Origin: Nemertoderma westbladi | Taxonomy: Eukaryota; Xenacoelomorpha; Nemertodermatida; Nemertodermatidae | DNA length: 28,300 bases | Assembly: GCA_032718475.1 (NCBI GenBank) | Contig: JAUCBJ010003040.1 | Coordinates: forward strand, 1-28,300 | Direction: 5' to 3' | Shown here: piece after piece, positions 18,262-27,795 of the stretch | Numbering within the stretch: position 1 is the stretch's first letter | Layout of the letters: the number at the start of each line of letters is the position of its first letter | Notes under the pieces: generated by a model | The model's input: only the letters and a program-made list of their open reading frames with translations | Told to the model about the DNA's origin: nothing | The model's database searches: none | Translations under genes and position numbers: made by a program

Positions 18262-20202
18262 ATGGAACGGATGAAAGACCTTAAGTTGGACTCAACCGAA
18301 TGCGAATTATCAGATGAAGTTGCCGTAACTATCAATGGCGAGGATGCTATATTTATGAAAGATGAGAATCACATCCCTCTAGTAATGAGTGAACTAAATA
18401 AACAACGATCGGACGGGGTGTTTTGCGATATGCAACTTGTGACATTCGATAACCATCAATTTAATGTACATCGTTCCGTTCTGATTACATCGAGTGAATA
18501 TTTCAAAACAATGTTTACAATAGAAATGCGAGAGAAGTTTCAATCAATCGTAAACATGCCCGATATATCGGGATCATCGATGGAAGTTCTATTGAATTTT
18601 ATATATACCGGGAATATAAAGCTGTCTATGAGCTCGGTTGAAATGATTCTACACGACGCAGTTTACTTACAAATAAGGAGTGCGGTTGATATCTGCACTA
18701 ATTATATGAAAAGGATGACAACACATAGCACATGTTTGTGGATGCTAACATTGGCAGACGGTAATGGGTTATCTTACCTTTCAGATTATATTAACAACTA
18801 CATCAAAACTTATCACATCAACGATAAACACTGCGAATCAAAGTCTGTTCTTCTTAATAAACTCGACGTTGAAAATTCGATTGATTTACTTACGAAAGCC
18901 GAGTTACAAAGCGATTCGGAATTGTATAAGGTAACAAATAACTTCATTATAAATAATTTAGAAGACGTTCTAGAAGATAATTCGTTTCTTAAACTAACTG
19001 AAAAACAATTGCTAAACATATTAGATGATAAGAATCTTGAGTTGCCGTTGCAATACGAGCTAAATCTATTCTTGAAACTTTGTTTATGGATAAAAGAGGA
19101 GTCTTCTCGCGAGGCAATCTCATATTCAATATTAAGTCGAATACGATTTTCTTTGATACCTATGGACGACTTGGTACTCCATGTGCAAACCCACTCGCTA
19201 ATAGCAGGGAATCCGCGAAGCAGACAGTTGGTCTCGTTTGCGACGCAGTACCACGCAATGCCGCTAACTCAACCAATAATCCAAAGCAAACAATCAGAAT
19301 TGAGATCAAACAACGAGGTTCTAGTGGCTGTTACATCATTCTCCCAAAGCAGTAAACATCCGAGTAAACTTATGTATCATTCGAAGAAGACGAGTTGGAA
19401 CGAGTTATCAATTATACCCGTTAATTATCCGATAATTAACTGCGGCGTCGCCGTCCTTAACAACTTCTTGCACATCGTTGGCGGCGACATCCACATGAGA
19501 TACGACCCTCGATCGGATACCTGGATGGATTTGGAACCTACGCTAATATATCGTTTATATTTCGCTCTTTGCGTCGCGGAGAATCGACTTTACGCGTTCG
19601 GAGGTCGAAATAAAGAAGATGGTGAGTTGGATTCGATCGAATGGTTCGATTGTGCGGATAATAAGTGGCGCTTCGGTTCGCCGATGCCACGACCCGCTGC
19701 TGCGCTCGCCTGCTGCACTTCACCAGACGCAAAATCGGTTTACATCAGTGGGGGTTCCAGTTATCAGGAACAACTGAAGTCGTTACTTAGGTACAACCCT
19801 GAGGTCGACGCATGGTCTCAGTGCAAGGGGATGGGTCTAGCGCGAGCGGGTCACACAATGGCGTGGTACCAGGAACGCGTGTGGATTGTCGGCGGTATGA
19901 CATTGAATCTCGTCACTGGACGCTCTGTTAACGTACCCACAGTTGAGATCTACAACCCAGCCTCCGATACTTTCTCGGATGGCCCGCTCATGATCTTACC
20001 GAGGCCGGTTTACGCAGCCGGATTGGCTGTAGTTCGTGACATCGTTCATCTGGTTGGTGGCTACAGTTGCACCAATGAGACGATGGTGTATCAATCCGCA
20101 GTGCAGTGTTACCTTGACCACAATCAATGGCAAACAGTTGATGTTTTACCAAGAAATGTCTCCTACATGGCTTGTACTAAACTTGTGATAAATGTGTCTT
20201 AG
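18262..20202 (+). CDS. BTB-BACK-Kelch protein, 646 aa (probable Cullin-3 adaptor)
   Basis: I chose the ATG at 18262: it is the first in frame, has a purine at -3 and G at +4, and the only earlier start-like codon is a TTG at 18235. Residues about 35-150 form a BTB domain (DGVFCDMQLVTFD, FNVHRSVLITSSEYFKTMF, LLNFIYTGNIKLS). A FTIEMREK segment provides the phi-x-E motif that contacts Cullin-3 in this family. Residues about 155-330 fit the BACK domain. From about 365 on come Kelch repeats with the double-glycine strands HIVGGD, YAFGGR, YISGGS, WIVGGM and HLVGGY and trailing W residues, giving five to six blades. Size and order match KLHL proteins, which recruit substrates to CUL3 ubiquitin ligases. 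Orthology within the family cannot be set. Single exon and intact. Confidence 0.92.
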   Translation: MERMKDLKLDSTECELSDEVAVTINGEDAIFMKDENHIPLVMSELNKQRSDGVFCDMQLVTFDNHQFNVHRSVLITSSEYFKTMFTIEMREKFQSIVNMPDISGSSMEVLLNFIYTGNIKLSMSSVEMILHDAVYLQIRSAVDICTNYMKRMTTHSTCLWMLTLADGNGLSYLSDYINNYIKTYHINDKHCESKSVLLNKLDVENSIDLLTKAELQSDSELYKVTNNFIINNLEDVLEDNSFLKLTEKQLLNILDDKNLELPLQYELNLFLKLCLWIKEESSREAISYSILSRIRFSLIPMDDLVLHVQTHSLIAGNPRSRQLVSFATQYHAMPLTQPIIQSKQSELRSNNEVLVAVTSFSQSSKHPSKLMYHSKKTSWNELSIIPVNYPIINCGVAVLNNFLHIVGGDIHMRYDPRSDTWMDLEPTLIYRLYFALCVAENRLYAFGGRNKEDGELDSIEWFDCADNKWRFGSPMPRPAAALACCTSPDAKSVYISGGSSYQEQLKSLLRYNPEVDAWSQCKGMGLARAGHTMAWYQERVWIVGGMTLNLVTGRSVNVPTVEIYNPASDTFSDGPLMILPRPVYAAGLAVVRDIVHLVGGYSCTNETMVYQSAVQCYLDHNQWQTVDVLPRNVSYMACTKLVINVS

Positions 20203-20313
20203 TTCGAAGTAATGTGTACTTATTGCAGGGAGTCTCATAAATATGTGCAATAATAATCTACATGGCAATAATATAATGTTAATGTGAAAGCAGTTATCAG
20301 TCATTAACATGTA

Positions 20314-20319
20314 AATAAA
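20314..20319 (+). promoter_or_regulatory. Polyadenylation signal of the Kelch gene
   Basis: AATAAA 112 bp after the Kelch stop codon, the first good plus-strand hexamer downstream. Confidence 0.5.
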
Positions 20320-21441
20320 TAATATTTAAACATACAGTACTAGTAGTTAATGTTTAATATCGCGGTTCTCCTGACAGATTTCATCTCTGTATTTGTCTAT
20401 AATTTATTGTTTCATTGGAGTTTTTATTATTTGTTTGTTAAATTGAACTAATTAACTAATAATAATTATTTATTACATGGGGAAAAGTATAACTTTTTCT
20501 CAAGGCATTTTATTTACCGAGCGCTAGCGAGGTTAACAAAGGGTCGAGATAATAATGATGAAAAAATGTTCTACTTTTTTTCCCATGGAATACGTGATTT
20601 TATTCTTAAATTGGTACTTTTTGTTGATTAATTGTTGAATAAAATATAGAGCGATAAAAAGTGATACAAAATAAATTGAACTGTGTAGTACAATCAGTTT
20701 TAAAATCTGATTTTTTTGTTCACAATATACGAAGCGTAGTACATTCTCAACTGAAGTAATTTAAATAGGAATTTGGCCTACGTTATGTAGTGTTCAGCAT
20801 ACCTGAACGTTTATTGAGAGAAGGCTCTGTAATATTACTTTGTCTAATAAGTTAAAGTCAAAGGAACCAGAAATTGTTTCAATATTACTAATATTTAATA
20901 AAACAATATTTGTTAATTAAAAAACGATTCAAATTATAGCTAAGGTAATAAAGCCAGACGATGAATAAAATTGAAAAGTGAAAATGTAGGAGAGGATGAG
21001 AAATAAGCCCCATTCTGTTAACATCCCTGTGTGTGGGGCGTCACCGGCATTTCTCGACATCTGCTTCATTATGGACAGTAGCCAGGCCTCACTATTTTTG
21101 AGAAATCGCAAATTTGTCAAAAATAAGCTATTTTTGAGATATTTTTCATTTTATTTTTGCTATTTTTGCGATGTTGTCTAAATCATCCTTTAATGATATG
21201 TATTACTGTAAATATTGAAACATGTTTGTTTTTTGTCGAGTAAAACCGACCCTTAGTACAGTGTTCAACAAACTATTGAAACTTGTTTGTTACATACTGT
21301 GTAGTCCTATAGTATTTTATTTAATTAATTAGGTCTACAGGTTGGTCTTGGATAGCCTTTGACTGACACTTATTAACGTAACTATCAGTACTCTCTCTTG
21401 CTTTTTGCTCACTGCCTGTCAGTTTTCAAACATGCTAAAGT
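20320..21441. other. Intergenic with dispersed repeats
   Basis: 20480-20640 is an inverted homologue of 14425-14560. 21065-21180 (CCAGGCCTCACTATTTTTG, then several TATTTTTG-type words) looks like the end of another MITE. A loosely similar inverted sequence (GTGGCCTGGCCTGAC) is seen at 27145-27160. No gene supported. Confidence 0.45.
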
Positions 21442-21741
21442 AATGTTACTACTACTACTACTACTACTAGTATCGGCATGCTGCATTGCAGCTGCATTTT
21501 TAAGAATGCTGTGCCGGCTTGTCGACAAAATTGCGCCGCCACAACTCCCTATCATCCATGACATTTGTTAGATCATCCGCATCTTCAAGGCCAGTGTCCT
21601 TTAAGATGCGTCTCAAGAAAGTCATGGGCTGTCCACCATGCTTATTCACTCCATGAGGCTGCCAAAGTACAAGATTATGCACTGGCTGGTCCTCACGGCG
21701 AAAGCAATGCCCTGCAAAGCGGAGGCGATTTTGTTCTAGTG

Positions 21742-22158
21742 TCAAGCTTGGGGGAACCAATGAGACACCTCCAATGTTATATAGGGTCTGGTTGGAGATG
21801 TGTGCATTGTACTTGACACAATGAACCCGGCGTAGCATTCTTGTGATGTGCCATCCAGAGATTTGGTGTCCTCAGCAGTTAGAGCCCAGCATGGACTCCC
21901 ATAGAGGAGTACTGGAACTACTGCTGCTCTAAATAATAGGACCTTATGTTTCCGATTGATTCTCGGTGATTTCCAAATCCTGGAAAGACTATTCAAGGCT
22001 GCCCATGCCTTTCCCTTACGTATTCGAAGGTCCTCATCTGACTTCCGGATCCATGATCCCAGGTAACAGAAGTCGTCCACATGCTCAAGCATACCATCCT
22101 TTGAGCTTATGCTCATCCGATCAGAGACTTGCTGAGAACTTTCAAAGTTAACTGTCAA
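21742..22158 (-). pseudogene. Truncated LINE reverse transcriptase, thumb and C-terminal fragment
   Basis: Minus-strand frame that restarts after the break and shows the FCYLGSWI and LLYGSPCWAL segments found after the palm of LINE reverse transcriptases. A single-base deletion near 21846 shifts it out of frame. The last part of the protein (FAGHCFRREDQPVHNLVLW) continues in another frame at 21500-21838. Confidence 0.85.
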
Positions 22159-22285
22159 AATTTTGGTCTTTCTGGAGTTAATAAAAAGACCAACACTCGA
22201 AGCAGCATGTTCTAATGAGCTGAGGAGCCCTTGGGCTCCCTCCAGTGATTCTGAGAGTACTCCTAAGTCATCAGCAAAGTCTAGA

Positions 22286-22567
22286 TCAGTTAGGTACTTG
22301 GCAGGATTTCCGATTTCCTCGACTTCTGGAGCCAGTAGGTGGAGTTATCATCACCCCATCATCATTATGATGATCTAAGGACATGCGTAGAACATAGTCA
22401 ACCATAATTATGAACAAGAATGGTGCAAGTGTGTCTCCCTGGAGGACGCCCCATAACACTTCAAATGGTTCTGTGTCACCATCAACAGTAGACACAAATG
22501 TTGTCGAACCATCGTATACTGATCTGATTGCTGCAATAATTTCATCAGGAATCCCATATAATGAAAG
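22286..22567 (-). pseudogene. Truncated LINE reverse transcriptase, palm fragment
   Basis: Minus-strand frame covering the B motif (GVLQGDTLAPFLFI) and a few residues on either side. The frame is lost at the 7-bp duplication 22305-22318, before the catalytic FADD segment, so no active enzyme can be made. Confidence 0.85.
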
Positions 22568-22575
22568 TATGCTGA

Positions 22576-22949
22576 AATGTTAATAAAATAACGATCACAT
22601 CTTACTGTCTTATCTTATCGTACAAGAACTGAAGTATGGTAGTTATTTCTATAAGTATATAAATCACAATTTCACTTTAGACTAACTCTTTGACATGTAG
22701 CAGTATCATAGTATGCGGACAACCTTAGTAGCCTGCCTACCAGACCACCACCGGTAACACTACCGTAGCCTATACTGTGAAAATGTAAGTTATTATTAAA
22801 ATAGGCCTATACTGTAGGGTTGTGTAGGCCCATTAGCTTATACCGTGAAAATGAAAGTTATTATTAAAATAGGCCTACAGTATACTGTAGGGTTGTATAG
22901 ATGCCCATTTTCTGTCTCAATCGGAAGTATTTTTTTAAAACTTTAATGT
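22576..22949. other. Spacer between the two LINE copies, with a 68-bp duplication
   Basis: Contains two head-to-tail copies of a 68-bp unit at 22771-22838 and 22839-22913. They share TGAAAATGTAAGTTATTAT or TGAAAATGAAAGTTATTAT, AAAATAGGCCTA and ACTGTAGGGTTGT. No gene. Confidence 0.7.
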
Positions 22950-23196
22950 GACAAATTTCTGTTAATATAAGTTTATGTAAATAAATATAACTACTGCATG
23001 CAAATCATATTAGTGACCGGTAAATAAAAATTTTGAAAATTTTTGTTAATTGAAAAAGTTTTCAATGTGTACTGTTTATCCCATTCCATCTGCAGTATAG
23101 GTAATAAATTTGGAACGCTTTCTAGCTGGTTGAAGTTGCAGTTATTTATTGATAATTGAAAGTTTTAGATTATTATATAAAGAAATGTGCCACAAA
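22950..23196 (+). repeat. 247-bp direct repeat, left copy (putative long TSD)
   Basis: Starts GACAAATTTCTGTTAATATA and ends TGTGCCACAAA. It is repeated with no indels and about three substitutions at 26800-27046, exactly flanking the LINE. The simplest reading is a very long target-site duplication made when the LINE inserted. Confidence 0.88.
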
Positions 23197-23376
23197 GGTC
23201 AGGTCAGGTATTCTAGGTCATTGATCAAGAAAACTTGCCACCTCCATGCAGCATAAAGGAGGTGCCACCTGTAGCTGCATAGACCCTCTTACTAGGGCAA
23301 ATCTGGTCCTGTAACTAGGACCCCCTTCGTTCTGGGATAAGGACGCCCTTGGTCCTGGATTAAGGACCCATATACT

Positions 23377-23602
23377 TGGCTGCAGGGGTATATGGCCTGG
23401 CCAGGCAGATGGTGATCTACCAATGGCTGGTCAGGAGTAGAGTGTTCTCATGTCCACTCTGAGTGCACTTCACTGCGACCTGCACCTGGCAGCAGGGGTA
23501 CAGGGCATGACCCAGCAGATGAGCTGCACAGCCAATGGTGGGTCATGTGCGTGAGAGTAGATATGGGTGATGGGCCTCATATCTGACTCCACTGCGACAC
23601 CC
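23377..23602 (+). repeat. Two diverged tandem repeats in the LINE 5' UTR
   Basis: 23377-23486 and 23487-23602 both start TGGC(T/A)GCAGGGGTA, contain GCAGATG and CCAATGG, and end CACTGCGAC. Tandem 5' UTR units can act as promoter modules in LINEs; that role here is inference. Confidence 0.65.
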
Positions 23603-23612
23603 ACCCTGTGGA

Positions 23613-24035
23613 ATGGCAAACCAAGGTGTGGTATTTGCCCCGAGAGCTGACTCGGCAAAAAAGCACCCCCCAACCCCCACTATGGATTACATTAGTAGTA
23701 ATGCGGAGGTCCAGCCACTAGAGGCCAGTGGAATGACTGGACACAATCGGCCTCACAGGCGTCAGTTATCTCCTGACCGGCTGCCTGTCTCACCCCCTAC
23801 TGGAGAGAGAGCGGCAAACAATTATTTGTGTCCCTTTCCTGATGACCTTTCTGGCCCAAACTCTGGGTCACCAGGGAGGCCAGATTGTGAGGGGGAGAGG
23901 GATTTTGGAGTTGGAGGCCACTCTCATGTTCCACCCCGACCAACAAAGCCATTGGTGAATCTGAGGCAAGTCACTAGACTAGCTTCAGTAAACACCCTAA
24001 CACTCGGGTCCCCAATGCGACAATGCAACTATTGA
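23613..24035 (+). pseudogene. LINE N-terminal ORF, 140 aa
   Basis: Starts at an ATG (23613). It encodes a Pro/Arg-rich, low-order region (HNRPHRRQLSPDRLPVSPPT) of the kind that precedes the endonuclease in 'craniofacial development protein 2-like' LINE products. Its last residues, TRLASVNTLTLGSP, look like the first strand of an APE endonuclease ('xxxxWNVRTL'), with Val where Trp is expected. The frame then stops at 24035 instead of running into the rest of that domain. The endonuclease continues in another frame from 24023, minus its first catalytic motifs. Confidence 0.7.
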
Positions 24036-26308
24036 TGAATCCAACTGCACATGCAGCATTGGACAAAATAGACCAAATCTCTAACCGAATCATCCGTTGC
24101 CACTTCTCATGTTCTGGAAGACTGGCTAAGAAGTTTCCTAAGGTGGTTCTGATTGTGTGCTACTCTCCAACTAGTGTTGCTCCTGTAGAGGAGGTGGAAA
24201 ATTTCTACCAGAATCTACAAGCAGCTACTGATGGAGTGGATCAGCATGCATTCTTAACATTCCTGGGAGACTTTAATGCAAGTCTTCATCAATCACCTAC
24301 ATCGCCCTGGGTCTATAGCAATAGTGTTAACCGAAATTCCGTCCATCTTCAGGATTTTATCTCTGGAAATGGATTGTTTTCGGCTGGAACCCAGTTCAAG
24401 AAGCGAACTGGAAAGCTATGGACTCATAGTGGACCCAGTGGTCACAAGTCCCAGATAGACCATATCCTGTTTCGTAGGAAATACAGGAGCTCTATACAAG
24501 ACTGTAATGCATTTACACTTCGACCATTCTCCAGTGATCACCCCCTTATTGTGGCCAAGGTAAGACTTAGTCTGCGTGCTAGCTGAACAACGAAATCCGC
24601 CTTTCCGCGGCATGACTGTTCCTCTCTGTTGCAACAGCCAAGTGTGAGATCCAGCTTCACACTACAGCTGAGCAACAGGTATGAGGCTCTTGCCTCTGAG
24701 GCGGCAGATCACTGTGAGGGCTATACTGCCTTCACAGAGGCAGTTAAGTTAGCAGCTGCAGAAACAGTTCCTGTATACCCTCGAAACAGGAAACGGGCCC
24801 CCTGGATTGACAACAAAATTCAGAAGTGCCGAAATGACCTCTACAAGGCACAGAAAAAGCCCCGACTCAAACAGACTACAGCGGCCAAGAATGCAGTTAA
24901 GGCTGCATCTAGGTCCCTGAACAGGCAGTACTCGGTTAATTTACAGGAGCTAATAAACCAACAGGTTGATGCCATCAATGATGCTGACGACAGCAGGCAA
25001 TCATCCCAGGCATGGAGATCGATCAACTTGCTTGCTGGTCGAAAAAGCCAACCAACCACCAAGGTTAAGGCTGAATCACCAGCCGATTGCCTCAATGGTT
25101 GGAAGGCCCACTTTGAAAAGCTCCTCAATAATGACAGGGTATTGCCTGATAACTTTATAGAAGTAAAAGTGTCTGAGTCTGTACTCCCAGATATTCCCAT
25201 TGGTGATATCTCCTTTGCAGAAGTGAAGGCTGCTGCAAAGAGCATTAAGACCAATCGTGCCAGTGGAGTAGATGGTGTTCCCCCTGAGGTCTTTAAAATA
25301 CCTGAGTGTTTAAAGCTCATCTATCCCATCATAGTAGACATGTACCGTACAACAAGAGTCCCACAAGAAATGAAAACAAATAAGTTGGTGCCAGTTCCCA
25401 AGAAGGGCAACCTAACACTCTATGGTTCTTTTCGGGGAATCTCATTGATCTCAATTGCTGCAAAGCTATACAATAGAATTCTATTAAATCGCATCAGAGA
25501 TCCCATTGAGAGACTGCTCCGTGGAAATCAGAATGGGTTCCGTAAAGGTCGTGGGACCATGGAGCCCATTTTGGCACTTAGAAGGATAATTGAAGAGTTA
25601 TCAAAAAAGAAAGACAGGCATCTGGCTGTTATCTTTGTTGACTTCTTCAAGGCCTTTGATTCAGCCTCTCGCTCACGTATGTTCAGCATACTTTCATTAT
25701 ATGGGATTCCTGATGAAATTATTGCAGCAATCAGATCAGTATACGATGGTTCGACAACATTTGTGTCTACTGTTGACGGTGACATAGAACCATTTGAAGT
25801 GTTATGGGGCGTCCTCCAGGGAGACACACTTGCACCATTCTTGTTCATAATTGTTGTTGACTATGTTCTATGCATGTCCTTAGATCATCATAATGATGAT
25901 GGGGTGATGATAACTCCACCTACTGGCTCCAGAAGTCGAGGAAATCCTGCCAAGTACCTAACTGATCTAGACTTTGCTGATGACTTAGGAGTACTCTCAG
26001 AATCACTAGAGGGAGCCCAACGGCTCCTCAGCTCATTAGAACATGCTGCTTCTAGTGTTGGTCTTTTTATTAACTCCAGAAAGACCAAAATTTTGACAGT
26101 TAACTTTGAAAGTCCTCAGCAAGTCTCTGATCGGATGAGCATAAGCTCAAAAGATGGTATGCTTGAGCATGTGGATGACTTCTGTTACCTGGGATCATGG
26201 ATCCGGAAGTCAGGTGAGGACCTTCAAATACGTAAGGGAAAGGCATGGGCAGCCTTGAATAGGCTTTCCAGGATTTGGAAGTCACCGAGAATTAATCTGG
26301 AAACTTAA
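24023..26308 (+). pseudogene. LINE endonuclease-reverse transcriptase with internal stop
   Basis: One frame interrupted by TGA at 24584-24586. The part before the stop carries the C-terminal half of an APE-type endonuclease: LGDFNA, QIDHILFRRK and SDHPLIVAKV. The first catalytic region (the Glu-containing QET-type motif) is missing. The part after the stop has the full palm order: FRGISLISIAAKLYNRIL, then motif A VIFVDFFKAFDSASRSRMF, motif B GVLQGDTLAPFLFI, catalytic FADD (25973-25984), GLFINSRKTKIL and FCYLGSWI. The protein ends early at 26306-26308 because of an extra base near 26298, relative to the second copy. In an intact relative this enzyme would nick DNA and reverse-transcribe the element RNA at the nick. 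Confidence 0.9.
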
Positions 26309-26753
26309 GGTCCGGTTATTTAGAGCAGCAGTAGTTCCAGTACTCCTCTATGGGAGTCCATGCTGGGCTCTAACTGCTGAGGACACCAAATCTCTGGATG
26401 GCACATTCACAAGAATGCTACGCCGGGTTCATTGTGTCAAGTTCAATGCACACATCTCCAACCAGACACTATATAACATTGGAGGTGTCTCATTGGTTCC
26501 CCCAAGCTTGACACTAGAACAAAATCGCCTCCGCTTTGCAGGACATTGCTTTCGCCGTGAGGACCAGCCAGTGCATAATCTTGTACTTTGGCAGCCTCAT
26601 GGAGTGAATAAGCATGGTGGACAGCCCATGACTTTCTTGAGACGTATCTTAAAGGACACTGGCCTTGAAGATACGGATGATCTAGCAAATGTCATGGGTG
26701 ATAGGGAGTTGTGGCGGTGCAATTTTGTCGATAAGGCGGCACAGCATTCTTAA
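26299..26753 (+). pseudogene. LINE reverse transcriptase C-terminal part, shifted frame
   Basis: Continues the protein one frame over after the insertion near 26298: LLYGSPCWALTAEDTKSL, then RLRFAGHCFRREDQPVHNL and RRILKDTGLE, ending DKAAQHS at the TAA 26751-26753. The segment RFAGHxxRRED is a common C-terminal signature of animal LINE proteins. The matching copy at 21449-22575 does not have this insertion, which shows the break is specific to this copy. Confidence 0.85.
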
Positions 26754-26799
26754 AAATGCAGCTGCAATGCAGCATGCCGATCCTAGTAGTAGTAGTAGT

Positions 26800-27046
26800 G
26801 ACAAATTTCTGTTAATATAAGTTTATGTAAATAAATATAACTACTGCATGCAAATCATATTAGTGACCGGTAAATAAAAATTTTGAAAATTTTTGATAAT
26901 TGAAAAAGTTTTCAATGTGTACTGTTTATCCCATTCCATCTGCAGTATAGGTAATAAATTTGGAAAGCTTTCTAGCTGGTTGAAATTGCAGTTATTTATT
27001 GATAATTGAAAGTTTTAGATTATTATATAAAGAAATGTGCCACAAA
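26800..27046 (+). repeat. 247-bp direct repeat, right copy (putative long TSD)
   Basis: Second copy of 22950-23196, joined directly to the (TAG)n tail of the LINE. By eye it differs at three positions (for example TTTGATAATTG for TTTGTTAATTG and GGAAAGCT for GGAACGCT), about 1.2%. Confidence 0.88.
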
Positions 27047-27640
27047 ACCTTTAAATTCAACAAAAAAAGAATTTGTTAATTTTGAGATTCTTCCAATTTT
27101 AAATTCGCTACTTTTGATGATTTTGACAAAATAGTAAAAAATAATGTGGCCTGGCCTGACAATAGCTAGCTCAACCAGTAAGGTATCTCAGCCACTATCA
27201 ATATAATGTCCCAGTACTCTTTACTTGGTGGACTTTCTCCTACAATACCTGGGGACTTTCCATAGAGCTAACAAAGAGCACGAATTGGCTCTGTAAGTGG
27301 CTCCAGTTGCCAGTTTTCATCCTGTCCCTTATGCATGGAATGCCCCTCCCAAATATATATAGTGATACTTCATATGATATTACATATGGTAAGTCAAACC
27401 ATAAAAATTTTTTGAAACAACAATAAAATGAAAAAACCTCATTTCAATAGTGGTCTAACCCGCGAACATATTTAATTATACTTTACGATATTTTAACAAA
27501 CATATTTTGTGTGATTAATTTCATGTGATTAGTAAAATATGGCAGTTATTACATATTTCTTAGAATATACAATTTAGATTGGATAGCGGAATAAAGGAAA
27601 CTCTTCTATTTCTCTGTTTCCTGTAAGACAGATAGAGGGC
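27047..27640. other. AT-rich intergenic, nothing recognised
   Basis: No supported ORF or structured repeat. 27145-27160 contains GTGGCCTGGCCTGAC, loosely related to 21070-21085 in the opposite orientation. Confidence 0.4.
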
Positions 27641-27795
27641 GCCACACTACCACACCTGTCCCCATATCAATGGGTTTCCGTCACACCAGTTAAGAAGTTG
27701 TAACTGGGTTGGCATGGGGTCGAACCTTGGACCTTCGAGCTAGAAACAAAGCGAGTGACCACTCCACAACTAGCTGGTACCGTAGCCCACAATGG
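27641..27795 (-). mobile_element. tRNA-like SINE head
   Basis: On the minus strand a box A-like TAGTTGTGGAGTGG (27772-27759) is followed about 40 bp later by box B GGTTCGACCCC (27726-27716). This is the arrangement of a tRNA-type pol III promoter. Sequence beyond box B (to about 27640, including GTGGCGCCCTCTATCTGTC) would be the SINE body. The head differs from the SINE at 8731-9023, so it is another family. Tail and target duplication were not found, so the limits are approximate. Confidence 0.5.

Larger units (their letters stand above)
21449..22575 (-). mobile_element. LINE copy, 5'-truncated
   Basis: The last 1.1 kb of the LINE seen complete at 23197-26799, in opposite orientation and only a few percent different. 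On the minus strand it begins inside the reverse transcriptase (just before the ACTTTCATTATATGGG region) and ends with the same 3' hairpin plus a (TAG)n tail (21449-21470). AATGTTA occurs on both sides (21442-21448 and 22576-22582) and may be a 7-bp target duplication. The reading frame is broken by a 7-bp tandem duplication (GATTTCC twice, 22305-22318), between the B motif and FADD, and by a 1-bp deletion near 21846. 5' truncation is the usual result of incomplete target-primed reverse transcription. Confidence 0.9.
23197..26799 (+). mobile_element. 3.6-kb LINE, 5' end present, coding region broken
   Basis: Bounded by the 247-bp direct repeats. In order it has a 0.4-kb 5' UTR with two diverged repeats, an N-terminal ORF, an APE-type endonuclease remnant, a reverse transcriptase, a very short 3' UTR (46 bp) with the hairpin GCTGCAATGCAGC (26761-26773), and a (TAG)n tail. 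The compact size, short 3' UTR and trinucleotide tail recall RTE-like LINEs, but the clade is not established. Defects are apparent loss of the N-terminal endonuclease region near 24020-24050, an in-frame TGA at 24584-24586 and a 1-bp insertion near 26298. It therefore cannot encode the full machinery. Confidence 0.9.

Noticed and set aside
24841-25320. 159-codon minus-strand ORF within the LINE
   Set aside because: Antisense shadow of the reverse-transcriptase frame, with no domain of its own.
22950-27046. LTR retrotransposon with 247-bp LTRs
   Set aside because: The element encodes an APE endonuclease and LINE-type reverse transcriptase and ends in a (TAG)n tail. The repeats lack TG...CA ends, and there is no gag, protease or integrase.
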